Notes under the pieces: generated by a model
Database searches by the model: none
What the model saw: only the letters and a program-made list of their open reading frames with translations
Told to the model about the DNA's origin: nothing
Source of the DNA: Deferribacteraceae bacterium
GTDB lineage: Bacteria; Chrysiogenota; Deferribacteres; Deferribacterales; JAISNW01
DNA length: 11,137 bases
Assembly: GCA_031285415.1 (NCBI GenBank)
Contig: JAITWF010000132.1
Span: 1 to 11,137, forward strand
Direction: 5' to 3'
Program-made: the position numbers and the translations under genes
Part shown: positions 1 through 5,809 of the stretch, piece after piece
Layout: each line of letters opens with the position of its first letter
Numbering within the stretch: the first letter of the stretch is position 1

Positions 1-236
1 ACAAGATCCTTTGACTGGTAAGATTTTCCGGCTTTATTATTGCTGTATGGCGTAACTATGCCCATCACAGAGTATAAAAGCCAGTTATCCTCGTTTTGAA
101 ATACTATATCGGTGGGCGCAGTGCGGTTGTCCAACACATCTCTGTAAACTACAGATGATGTTATGTTGGCAGGTTCCGCTGCATACGCCACAAACGCAAA
201 ACATAGTATATTCAATATTATAAGGAACTGACGCAT
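1..236 (-). CDS. Secreted protein of unknown function, N-terminal part only
   Basis: This reading frame starts at the ATG at 236-234 and stays open to the left edge, giving about 78 residues; the rest lies outside the window. The first 20 or so residues (MRQFLIILNILCFAFVAYA) form a typical Sec signal peptide with a likely cut at AYA/AEP, so the product should be exported. A strong ribosome binding site, AAGGAGA, lies 8-9 bases before the ATG, inside the end of the preceding gene. The start is only 2 bp after the stop of the triheme cytochrome gene, so it is almost certainly the fourth gene of the cytochrome operon. The visible mature part (containing NEDNWLLYSVMG) has no CxxCH heme motif and I do not recognise a family. 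A periplasmic accessory or electron-transfer partner is inferred from context only. Confidence 0.75.
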   Translation of the reverse strand, partial: MRQFLIILNILCFAFVAYAAEPANITSSVVYRDVLDNRTAPTDIVFQNEDNWLLYSVMGIVTPYSNNKAGKSYQSKDL

Positions 237-238
237 AA

Positions 239-1054
239 TTACTTATCTCCTTGCCCCGAGAGGAAAGTAGGCAGATAAAAATCACCGTAATGCTCCACCA
301 TACCTACGACTTCGGTTGACACCACTTGTTTTGCTCTAAAAGGGGTATAGCCAAGCTTTTCAAGAGGTAGATACGACTTCGCCACTTCGCTTGTATGGCA
401 AGCTTTGCATGCCACAGGCGTTTCAAGTTTGTTCTTATGGAAAGATTCCAATGCACTTCTCTTCTCGGCAGCTGGCATATTCGCCGCATCTGCCATAAAG
501 GCGTCTGCACTTGCTATCAGCCCACTATTGTCAATATTGGTCTGCCTATTATTTACATGAATAAGCTTATAAGCGGATACCAATAGCGGCTCGTTTAACT
601 GAATAGTGCTGCGAATGTCGCCAGTCTCTATATCATACCAGCCGAAAGACGCCGATGTTCTCATATGGCAAGTTTCGCAAGCCATATGCATATCGTGCTT
701 ATTCAGGAAAGCTCTTGTGCGCTCATCTTTGTTATGAGGCATTCTGCCGTGGCAGCTGATGCATGCACTAACTTTATCCTCTGGAGCTGGAATCTCCCAA
801 TCGTGGAAACGCTCGTTATAGAGCTCATCCGTAGGGTTTCTGTATGCTACAGTGTAGTTGTCTGGCTGAATACCGTTGGTAGCGTCTCTCATCTCTACGA
901 GCCTTGCTGGAACGGTCTTCTCAACAGGATCGAGGAATGGAGGATTCCACACATCGATGATCAACTGCACAACCAACCACGAACACGCCACTACAATAGA
1001 TATACCAATAGCGGCATACAATACTACTTTAAATTTGCTACGTTCATCACTCAT
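239..1054 (-). CDS. Membrane-anchored triheme c-type cytochrome
   Basis: The protein of 271 residues has a short cytoplasmic N-terminus, one membrane segment at about residues 9-33, and a periplasmic domain with three heme-binding motifs: CISCH (98-102), CETCH (126-130) and CKACH (216-220). The segment between the first two motifs (GRMPHNKDERTRAF, then NKH) is a pattern I associate with c3/NapC-like multiheme cytochromes, where nearby His residues act as second axial ligands. The start at 1054 (MSDERSK) is preferred over an in-frame ATG at 1093. It puts AGGGG 7 bases upstream and leaves a 10-bp gap after the cytochrome b stop; the longer version would overlap cytochrome b by 29 bp. The lack of a cleavage site suggests the N-terminal helix stays as an anchor. 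It likely passes electrons between the cytochrome b subunit and other periplasmic hemes; direction and partner are unknown. Confidence 0.88.
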   Translation of the reverse strand: MSDERSKFKVVLYAAIGISIVVACSWLVVQLIIDVWNPPFLDPVEKTVPARLVEMRDATNGIQPDNYTVAYRNPTDELYNERFHDWEIPAPEDKVSACISCHGRMPHNKDERTRAFLNKHDMHMACETCHMRTSASFGWYDIETGDIRSTIQLNEPLLVSAYKLIHVNNRQTNIDNSGLIASADAFMADAANMPAAEKRSALESFHKNKLETPVACKACHTSEVAKSYLPLEKLGYTPFRAKQVVSTEVVGMVEHYGDFYLPTFLSGQGDK

Positions 1055-1061
1055 TGTGCCA

Positions 1062-1066
1062 CCCCT
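1062..1066 (-). promoter_or_regulatory. Ribosome binding site deciding the triheme cytochrome start
   Basis: The minus strand reads AGGGG here, 7 bases before the ATG at 1054. It overlaps the TAG stop of the cytochrome b gene (1067-1065), so translation of the two genes is probably coupled. No comparable site precedes the alternative ATG at 1093. Confidence 0.6.
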
Positions 1067-2000
1067 AATGCCCATCATGGTCGTCATGACCATGACCAGA
1101 CTGATATGCTCTTTCGTTGTCTACTGCAGCAGCCATTGTCGCCATATAAGCCTTGGTATCTTCGTACTGCTTTAATTGACGCTCTTCTTCGTGCTTGTCG
1201 TACTCATCCTGATCAAACATCAGAGATGGGTCGTTTTTAACAAGCTCATTTATACGCTTCCACTCAAGGATATACTCGTGCTTCATAATATGCTCTGGCT
1301 GATATCCTGTCAGGAAGAGAGGCGAAGCTGGCATCTTGTCGTAGTTAACGTGAGCGTTGTACATGTGCCACACGATAATATCTGCCGTTGCAAGAAGAGC
1401 CTCGAAGGAGTGTGCAATAGTTACCGCACTCATCCCCCAACCACCTAGGAACTGCAAGAAGAAGCCCTTTTTCAAGAGTATCAAAGCGGTGAAACCAAGC
1501 ACGTTCGTACCCCAGAAAACCGCAAGATAGTCAAGTTTTTCACGCCAGTAGAAACGTTCATGACGAGGGTGCTTGTCTGTAAGGAATAGGTAGTATCTCA
1601 TCATGTTTTTCATATCTACGCCGTCTTTGATACGTGGGAAGGTTGGCGAGTAGTATACAAAGGTGATTAAACCCATGATAGAGAACTCTCTAGCCGCCTT
1701 CGCAGGACGCACGTAGAATTTGTTAATCTGTCGGTATGCATAGCATAGGTGGTCGATAAAGCCTGCCACCATGATGATACCGCTAGCTCTATGTATGTAT
1801 GCTGTAGCCATTACTCCACCCAGAGCGTCCATAAGGGTTTTCGCCCATGGGTAGTAGTAATATTTCAGCGGCATACCAGTTGCAACACATACTATGAATG
1901 TAACCATAAGTATAAAGTGTTGAATTCTTTGTGGTTTTGTTAGTTTAAGGTAAAACTTTTTACCTTTAACTATCTTTATTAGCGGTTGTTGTTCGCTCAT
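1065..2000 (-). CDS. Cytochrome b subunit (formate dehydrogenase gamma / cytochrome b561-like)
   Basis: The protein of 311 residues is an integral membrane protein with about four hydrophobic helices, near residues 27-46, 63-85, 159-176 and 190-212. Likely heme b ligands are His28 (RIQHF), His70 (YIHRASG), His84, His197 (IAHSFEALLA) and His212/217 (WHMYNAH). The EKLDY-AVFWGTN stretch and the EALLA-containing fourth helix are hallmarks of the di-heme cytochrome b subunits of formate dehydrogenase-N and related quinone-linked complexes, where this subunit exchanges electrons with menaquinone or ubiquinone. Here it sits between two multiheme c genes, not beside a molybdopterin enzyme, resembling Cbc-type cytochrome b/c complexes. 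The ATG overlaps the TGA of the upstream gene (ATGA), and GGAGGGA lies just upstream, so the two are translationally coupled. The last ten residues (302-311) are His/Asp/Gly-rich with four His, an odd tail that might bind metal. Confidence 0.9.
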   Translation of the reverse strand: MSEQQPLIKIVKGKKFYLKLTKPQRIQHFILMVTFIVCVATGMPLKYYYYPWAKTLMDALGGVMATAYIHRASGIIMVAGFIDHLCYAYRQINKFYVRPAKAAREFSIMGLITFVYYSPTFPRIKDGVDMKNMMRYYLFLTDKHPRHERFYWREKLDYLAVFWGTNVLGFTALILLKKGFFLQFLGGWGMSAVTIAHSFEALLATADIIVWHMYNAHVNYDKMPASPLFLTGYQPEHIMKHEYILEWKRINELVKNDPSLMFDQDEYDKHEEERQLKQYEDTKAYMATMAAAVDNERAYQSGHGHDDHDGH

Positions 2001-3073
2001 TTGTCCCTCCGCTGCTTAATGATTGTGAACTTAGGAAATATCATGCGGAACATCTCCATAACCATAATAACCATCAATCCTAAGAAGCTCGCAACCGTCA
2101 GGATTGTGAACGCAAACAGCAACCAGTACTGCACAGGATATCTCGATTTGTCGATCTCCCAGTGAATATAGGAGTTGCCCATACCAAGAGACGCTGTAGG
2201 GTGGCAATCTGCACGTGCGCACATCACACCACGATTCTCTTTGTTGGTAGCACTTGCATTGTCAGCTACGCTCAAGATCTTGTGTGGCGACTGCCCTTCA
2301 ACTACGTGGCAATCGATACAAGATGGTGCCTCTGGAAGCCCGAGAACCATTGTTTTGCCGTGATAGTTCTCTCTGTACGACCAGATCGCATTCACAAGAC
2401 CGTGACGCTTATTCAGCTCTGGGTCGTTGTGGCACTCAGAACACATATCAACAATCTCTTGCTGACTCTTTGGGTTCTCTGTGCGGCGCAGAACGTGGAT
2501 CATCTTTCTATCCACATAGTCGTACCTATTAAGGTGACAATCTTCGCAACGAGCCTTACCCTCTGCCATAACAAGCTTTTCCATGCCTATTCTGGAGGTC
2601 AGGACTAGCTCCTGCTTCTCATTTGCGTGACACGATGTACACTCTGGGAAATCTTCCACAACCTTTTCACGGACGTGCTTATTCTCAGATCCGTGAATGG
2701 ACTCCTTAATAATGTCGTCAGTAATTTTGTGGGAGAACGGCCTACCAGTGGTAGGTTCGAGGACGTGACATGCGGCGGTGCAGTCGATTTTGACGTCTTT
2801 TTCATGAGGCACCTTTGTGATACCTCTGTGGCATTCAGAACACATTATCTCTGCGTGCACCGATGACGCAAATTGTGTGCCACTGACGTAGTAGGAGTGA
2901 AGAGTACCGTTGTCGTCAACCGTACCCAAAAGTGGATATTGGTGACATAACACACAGTTCTCTTGGTCTGAAGCTGTGGCCTTTGGTGAAAAAGCAAACA
3001 ACATCAAGGCAACAGACATTACAGACAACGCGAGGAAAAAAAAGTAACTTTTAACATGCTGCGTTGAGTTCAT
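1997..3073 (-). CDS. Octaheme c-type cytochrome with C-terminal membrane anchor
   Basis: The protein of 358 residues begins with a Sec signal peptide or anchor (about residues 9-35, likely cut after ATA or TAS). It then has a periplasmic region with eight possible heme sites: CVLCH (40), CSECH (78), CTAACH (98), CTSCH (145), CEDCH (176), CSECH (211), CIDCH (252) and CARADCH (285). Six are ordinary CxxCH; the third is CX3CH and the eighth is CX4CH, spacings known from some cytochromes (CX4CH in tetraheme c3). Many other His residues (73, 90, 115, 127, 133, 193, 224, 238, 264, 304) are available as axial ligands. A membrane helix at about 316-338 and a basic tail (KFTIIKQRRDK) anchor the C-terminus. 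It is the first gene of the operon: GAGG precedes the ATG and its stop overlaps the cytochrome b start. It probably serves as periplasmic electron carrier of an inner-membrane b/c complex; no enzyme active site is evident. Confidence 0.88.
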   Translation of the reverse strand: MNSTQHVKSYFFFLALSVMSVALMLFAFSPKATASDQENCVLCHQYPLLGTVDDNGTLHSYYVSGTQFASSVHAEIMCSECHRGITKVPHEKDVKIDCTAACHVLEPTTGRPFSHKITDDIIKESIHGSENKHVREKVVEDFPECTSCHANEKQELVLTSRIGMEKLVMAEGKARCEDCHLNRYDYVDRKMIHVLRRTENPKSQQEIVDMCSECHNDPELNKRHGLVNAIWSYRENYHGKTMVLGLPEAPSCIDCHVVEGQSPHKILSVADNASATNKENRGVMCARADCHPTASLGMGNSYIHWEIDKSRYPVQYWLLFAFTILTVASFLGLMVIMVMEMFRMIFPKFTIIKQRRDK

Positions 3074-3097
3074 GTGAACCCTCGTTAGTAGATTTTA

Positions 3098-3126
3098 GCG
3101 CAGAGGACTTACCCCTTCTCTTGCGC
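3098..3126 (-). other. Hairpin in the 5' leader of the cytochrome operon
   Basis: On the minus strand GCGCA pairs with TGCGC and, after one bulged A, GAG pairs with CTC, around a 12-base loop that contains GGGG. The hairpin ends 25 bases before the octaheme ATG, so it would lie in the mRNA leader if the candidate promoter at 3133-3162 is used. It could affect mRNA stability or be part of a regulatory leader. I compared it by eye with the GEMM (cyclic dinucleotide) riboswitch core found before some multiheme cytochrome genes and saw no convincing match. Confidence 0.4.
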
Positions 3127-3132
3127 CGACCC

Positions 3133-3162
3133 ATCTTAATACTTAAACGACAAATAATGCAA
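3133..3162 (-). promoter_or_regulatory. Candidate promoter of the cytochrome operon
   Basis: The minus strand has TTGCAT (3162-3157) and TAAGAT (3138-3133) separated by 18 bases, giving 3/6 and 4/6 matches to the sigma-70 hexamers. It is followed by G/C-rich leader sequence and preceded by an A/T-rich stretch (about 3160-3260). The match is weak; it is placed here because a promoter is expected in this gap and nothing better was found. Confidence 0.28.
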
Positions 3163-3231
3163 CAGTTTTTATTAAAAAAAGTTCACTAATTATCGCAAAT
3201 TTTTAGACATTTTTTAAAATATAACGGCTTT

Positions 3232-3245
3232 TTGATTTTAATAAA
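3232..3245. promoter_or_regulatory. FNR/CRP-family-like palindromic box
   Basis: The plus strand reads TTGATTTTAATAAA, one base away from the FNR consensus TTGAT-N4-ATCAA. FNR-type regulators commonly control anaerobic cytochrome genes, so the site is plausible. However it lies about 110 bp upstream of the candidate transcription start, further than usual, and in A/T-rich DNA such matches arise easily by chance. A looser 7-bp inverted repeat (TTAAAAT/ATTTTAA, 3214-3241) overlaps it. Confidence 0.22.
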
Positions 3246-3293
3246 TCGCTTAAAGATACTATTTAAAGTAGGTTAAGATGAGGATAAAGGAAC

Positions 3294-3319
3294 AGGTATA
3301 GCCGATAATAGCCATACCT
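3294..3319 (-). terminator. Possible terminator hairpin after the 231-residue protein gene
   Basis: As minus-strand RNA, AGGUAUGGC pairs with GGCUAUACCU across a short loop (about 9 pairs including one G-U). It starts about 30 bases after the stop codon at 3350. The sequence that follows is only moderately T-rich (GTTCCTTTATCC), so an intrinsic terminator is plausible but not strong. It would separate this gene from the cytochrome operon. Confidence 0.4.
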
Positions 3320-3349
3320 TTCATGAAAAAATAATGGTGTTTTATTTTA

Positions 3350-4045
3350 CTAAAACTCTTTAAATGGAATTGTTTTTAATTTAATCTTGGTATCATATCT
3401 GTGCGACTGTCCATCAGAGCCAGCAATCAATAAGCTTTCGCCCCCCTCTATGCTCTCAAGCCAGAATGTGCCTGTTATCGACGCTAAAAACTTTGAACTA
3501 TTCACAACCACAGCGGTATCTGGTAGCGACACCCTCCTCTTCTCTATCTTGCTTAGAGCAACGAGGATATAGTCGCAAACGCCTCCGCTATCAGTAGTAC
3601 TGCGCCAACGACCGCCACCGCCAGGCACTAGAACAGTTTCAATAGCGGAAAATGAAGAGACAAAGATCTCCTTTAGCTCGCTATTCAGATCCTCTGGCAG
3701 CGAGATCTGCTTTATCGCCCCATTTTCATCGAATTCAATATTCACCATGCCATCGAAGGAGCGATTGTCCATATTCTCAACGCTAGAGCCTGAGAGATAT
3801 AGATCCTTAATCTTCCCCTCTATTATAGGCGTTGTGGAGCCAGCGACCCGACGCACATAGAGCGATGTCTCCAGCACGAGAGGGGTTGAGGAGTTATCCA
3901 CCACCTGCGAAAAGCTAAGATGGTAGCCAGCATAGCCGTTCCAATTAAACTCAACAGGCTTTGGACGAGCGAAGATAAATGCAACAACGGCAATCACGAC
4001 TATCACAAGCACACTAGAAACTTTTGGTATTTTTACTGTTATCAT
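3350..4045 (-). CDS. Unrecognised protein with one N-terminal membrane segment
   Basis: I do not recognise this 231-residue protein. A hydrophobic helix (about residues 10-26, VSSVLVIVVIAVVAFIFA) near the N-terminus should act as a signal anchor, leaving most of the protein outside the cytoplasmic membrane. The rest is rich in short hydrophobic/polar alternations suggesting beta structure, with a Gly run followed by RWRSTTDSGG in the middle and a single Cys in the body. Start choice: an in-frame ATG at 4102 would add 19 residues encoded by the adjoining repeat element. The ATG at 4045 has AAGGA 8 bases upstream and gives a normal signal-anchor start, so it is preferred. It follows the methyltransferase gene in the same direction, separated only by the repeat, and a hairpin follows its stop. 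No function can be assigned. Confidence 0.72.
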   Translation of the reverse strand: MITVKIPKVSSVLVIVVIAVVAFIFARPKPVEFNWNGYAGYHLSFSQVVDNSSTPLVLETSLYVRRVAGSTTPIIEGKIKDLYLSGSSVENMDNRSFDGMVNIEFDENGAIKQISLPEDLNSELKEIFVSSFSAIETVLVPGGGGRWRSTTDSGGVCDYILVALSKIEKRRVSLPDTAVVVNSSKFLASITGTFWLESIEGGESLLIAGSDGQSHRYDTKIKLKTIPFKEF

Positions 4046-4053
4046 AAGATATT

Positions 4054-4058
4054 TCCTT
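4054..4058 (-). promoter_or_regulatory. Ribosome binding site supporting the start at 4045
   Basis: The minus strand reads AAGGA 8 bases before the ATG at 4045. This argues against the longer frame from 4102, whose extra residues come from the palindromic repeat. Confidence 0.6.
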
Positions 4059-4062
4059 AATA

Positions 4063-4185
4063 TAATTCCCCAACGCTTGCGAAGGGGTGGCAGATTGCGC
4101 AAGCAAGATGACGGGGTAGTGGATCCTGCGTCAATACCACTACCCCCCGCCTATGGCGTACCCCTTCGCCAGCGAAGGGGAATTA
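4063..4185. repeat. 123-bp palindromic (MITE- or REP-like) element
   Basis: The ends are inverted repeats: TAATTCCCC at 4063-4071 mirrors GGGGAATTA at 4177-4185, and the match continues inward to 26 bp per arm with 3 mismatches (4063-4088 against 4160-4185). Each arm folds on itself: the right one is CCCCTTCGC-CA-GCGAAGGGG (4161-4180), the left one is the same with an AA/AA mismatch. Between them is a perfect 10-bp inverted repeat, GGGGTAGTGG (4113-4122) and CCACTACCCC (4137-4146). The element has no room for a transposase, so it would be a non-autonomous or REP-type repeat. It fills the gap between the methyltransferase and the 231-residue protein gene, and its terminal TTA (4183-4185) is the methyltransferase stop codon. 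Its hairpins may weaken transcription into the next gene. No second copy was seen in the window. Confidence 0.78.
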
Positions 4186-4908
4186 CGACGCTAGTATAAA
4201 TCTTCTATTAGCAAACGCCTTCACCCTCAGATCCGTCCACCCATCCAGCAGTTGAATAGTGGTAAATCCTGCCTTTGTCAAGCTTCTAACGATAACTTCA
4301 TCTGAATAGTAGCGTTCATGCACGATCGTATCCATTCGCCTCCACGTCTCCCCTACTCGTTCCATCATCGTGATATTGTATACAGCGATACCGCTATTAG
4401 AATCAAACGACGGTTTAAGGATGCATATATCATTATCTTCAACCATCGAAAATCCATTTTCCCAATTTTTATTGAACGACTTTGAATCGTTCACATCAAA
4501 GAGGAATACGCCCCCCTCATTTAGCGCACCCCTTACGCATTGGAACGTTTTCAGCAGCTCATCCTCCGCTAATATATGATTAATGCTATCAAAGAGTGAT
4601 GTAACTGCGTCAAACGGTTTATTCACCTTAAAATCTCGAGCGTCCCCCAATATAAATGAGGCGGATGGCGCATTAACCTTGGCAAACTTTAACATCTCTG
4701 GCGAATTATCCAGCCCGACAACCTCAAAGAGCCTCTGGCTAAGCCGTTCGCAGATCTGACCTGTGCCACAACAAAGCTCTAATATGCGCCCCTTCTTCGG
4801 CACCGATGGCAGAAGCAGCCTATTAAGTATCTTTTCAAAGAGGTCTGGAGCTTCATACGTCCAATATTTATTGTAAAACCATGCTAATGGCGTGTACCCA
4901 CTATTCAT
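4183..4908 (-). CDS. Class I SAM-dependent methyltransferase
   Basis: The protein of 241 residues has the Rossmann-fold methyltransferase motifs in order: ILELCCGTGQ (motif I, residues 42-51, binds SAM), VVGLDNSPEML with acidic Asp67, GDARDF with Asp89, and FDAVTSLFDSINHI (99-112), then a strand-like segment with EGGVFLFDVN. This fits the Methyltransf_25/11-type small-molecule or tRNA methyltransferases; the substrate cannot be told from the sequence. Its ATG overlaps the end of thiD by 8 bp (ATGAATAG) and there is no good ribosome binding site, so it probably depends on translational coupling with thiD. The last codons and TAA run into the palindromic repeat at 4063-4185; the stop codon is formed by the repeat end, so the original C-terminus may have differed slightly. 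The role next to thiD and dnaE is unknown. Confidence 0.88.
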   Translation of the reverse strand: MNSGYTPLAWFYNKYWTYEAPDLFEKILNRLLLPSVPKKGRILELCCGTGQICERLSQRLFEVVGLDNSPEMLKFAKVNAPSASFILGDARDFKVNKPFDAVTSLFDSINHILAEDELLKTFQCVRGALNEGGVFLFDVNDSKSFNKNWENGFSMVEDNDICILKPSFDSNSGIAVYNITMMERVGETWRRMDTIVHERYYSDEVIVRSLTKAGFTTIQLLDGWTDLRVKAFANRRFILAS

Positions 4909-5809
4909 AAAAGTGATTCACTGGGCCATTGCTATCGGCGATATTCAGCTGATGGCTATATTTAATTGCGTTTCCGATGTACTCTTTCCCCATTGCGATA
5001 CTCTCCTTCAAGCTAAATCCCTTTGCCAGATATGAGGCGATTGCGCTGGAGTATGTGCAGCCAGTGCCGTGCAGATTTGTGGTATCGACCCATTCTGTAG
5101 AAAATTTATGGAACGATTCGCCATCAAACCATAGATCTGTAGCCGTTCCAGACGCCTTTCCTATCCCATGCCCCCCCTTGAGAAGCACAGTTTTGGCACC
5201 CTTATCGCACAGAATGCGGCACGCTCTACCCATATCGTCATCGTTTTTAATCTCAACTCCAGAGAGAAGCTCCGCCTCGGGGATATTAGGGGTGATAACC
5301 GCCGCTAGCGGAAAAAGCCTCTCCTGTATCGACTGAACGGCATCCCTTTGAAGCAACAGTGCGCCAGAGGAGGCTACCCTCACCGGATCTACAACAAGGT
5401 TATCAATCTTCCAGTATTTAAGCCTATCTACGACCACCTCTATTATCTCATTTGAGAAGAGCATTCCAGTTTTAACGGCATCTGCACCGATATCTGAAAG
5501 CACTAGATCTATCTGTAGCTGCACGCTTTTAGTGGAGATAGGCTCCACATATGCAACCTCTTTCGTATTTTGGCAGGTAACGGCAACTATGGCAGACATA
5601 CCGAACACTCCAAGTGCGGAGAAGGTCTTTATATCCGCCTGAATGCCTGCACAGCCGCCAGAATCAGAGCCTGCTATCGTCAACGCTCTAGGCGACTCCT
5701 TACGGGTGGGAGCAGGCTCCCCCTGTATGCCCCCCAAAATAGGGATATCCCTCCGCAAAAGCGTGGTTTTGCTATGGGATAGCATTATTTTAGGCGTTTT
5801 CTTCATCAT
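4901..5809 (-). CDS. thiD: Hydroxymethylpyrimidine/phosphomethylpyrimidine kinase
   Basis: ThiD phosphorylates hydroxymethylpyrimidine and its monophosphate for thiamine synthesis in the cytoplasm. Motifs of the ribokinase-like fold are clear: ALTIAGSDSGGCAGIQAD (42-59), DPVRVASSG (141-149), TPNIPEAELL, LLKGGHG (209-215) and HGTGC (247-251) with the catalytic Cys251 region. The protein is 302 residues, against about 266 for the E. coli enzyme. The excess is an N-terminal stretch (residues 7-40) encoded by a palindrome-rich insert with a 6-bp direct repeat at its ends; without it the start would read MMKKTP-RALTIAGSDS, a normal ThiD N-terminus. GAGGT lies 5 bases before the ATG at 5809, inside dnaE, so the insert is in the translated region. 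The gene overlaps dnaE by 20 bp and the methyltransferase by 8 bp. The usual Met of DPVMV is Arg here. Only the ThiD domain is present, with no ThiE fusion. Confidence 0.93.
   Translation of the reverse strand: MMKKTPKIMLSHSKTTLLRRDIPILGGIQGEPAPTRKESPRALTIAGSDSGGCAGIQADIKTFSALGVFGMSAIVAVTCQNTKEVAYVEPISTKSVQLQIDLVLSDIGADAVKTGMLFSNEIIEVVVDRLKYWKIDNLVVDPVRVASSGALLLQRDAVQSIQERLFPLAAVITPNIPEAELLSGVEIKNDDDMGRACRILCDKGAKTVLLKGGHGIGKASGTATDLWFDGESFHKFSTEWVDTTNLHGTGCTYSSAIASYLAKGFSLKESIAMGKEYIGNAIKYSHQLNIADSNGPVNHFYE
5695..5790. repeat. 96-bp palindrome-rich insertion inside thiD, flanked by a 6-bp direct repeat
   Basis: The core is flanked by TAGGCG at 5689-5694 and again at 5791-5796, exactly 102 bp apart, as a target-site duplication would be. 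Inside are four short palindromes: GGGAGC-AG-GCTCCC (5708-5721), AGGGATATCCCT (5741-5752), GCAAAA/TTTTGC (5755-5772) and TGCTAT-GGG-ATAGCA (5770-5784). Core plus one repeat copy equals 34 codons, so the thiD frame is kept. Removing it would join ACG CCT to AGA GCG and change the dnaE stop from TAA to TAG, leaving both genes intact. This is like the protein-coding palindromic elements described in Rickettsia, though I cannot show it is related to them. No clear terminal inverted repeats were seen. Confidence 0.65.

Noticed and set aside
1055..1093. Start of the triheme cytochrome at 1093
   Set aside because: It would overlap the cytochrome b gene by 29 bp and lacks a ribosome binding site, while the ATG at 1054 has AGGGG at 7 bases.
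665..1240. Plus-strand open frames, such as this 191-codon one
   Set aside because: It lies antisense to two clear cytochrome genes and has no recognisable motifs; the other plus-strand frames are similar shadows.
3074..3140. GEMM-type cyclic dinucleotide riboswitch before the cytochrome operon
   Set aside because: The leader has a hairpin but not the conserved GEMM core or a second paired arm.
4046..4102. Longer N-terminus (19 residues) for the 231-residue protein, starting at 4102
   Set aside because: These codons come from the palindromic repeat and there is a good ribosome binding site and signal anchor for the start at 4045.
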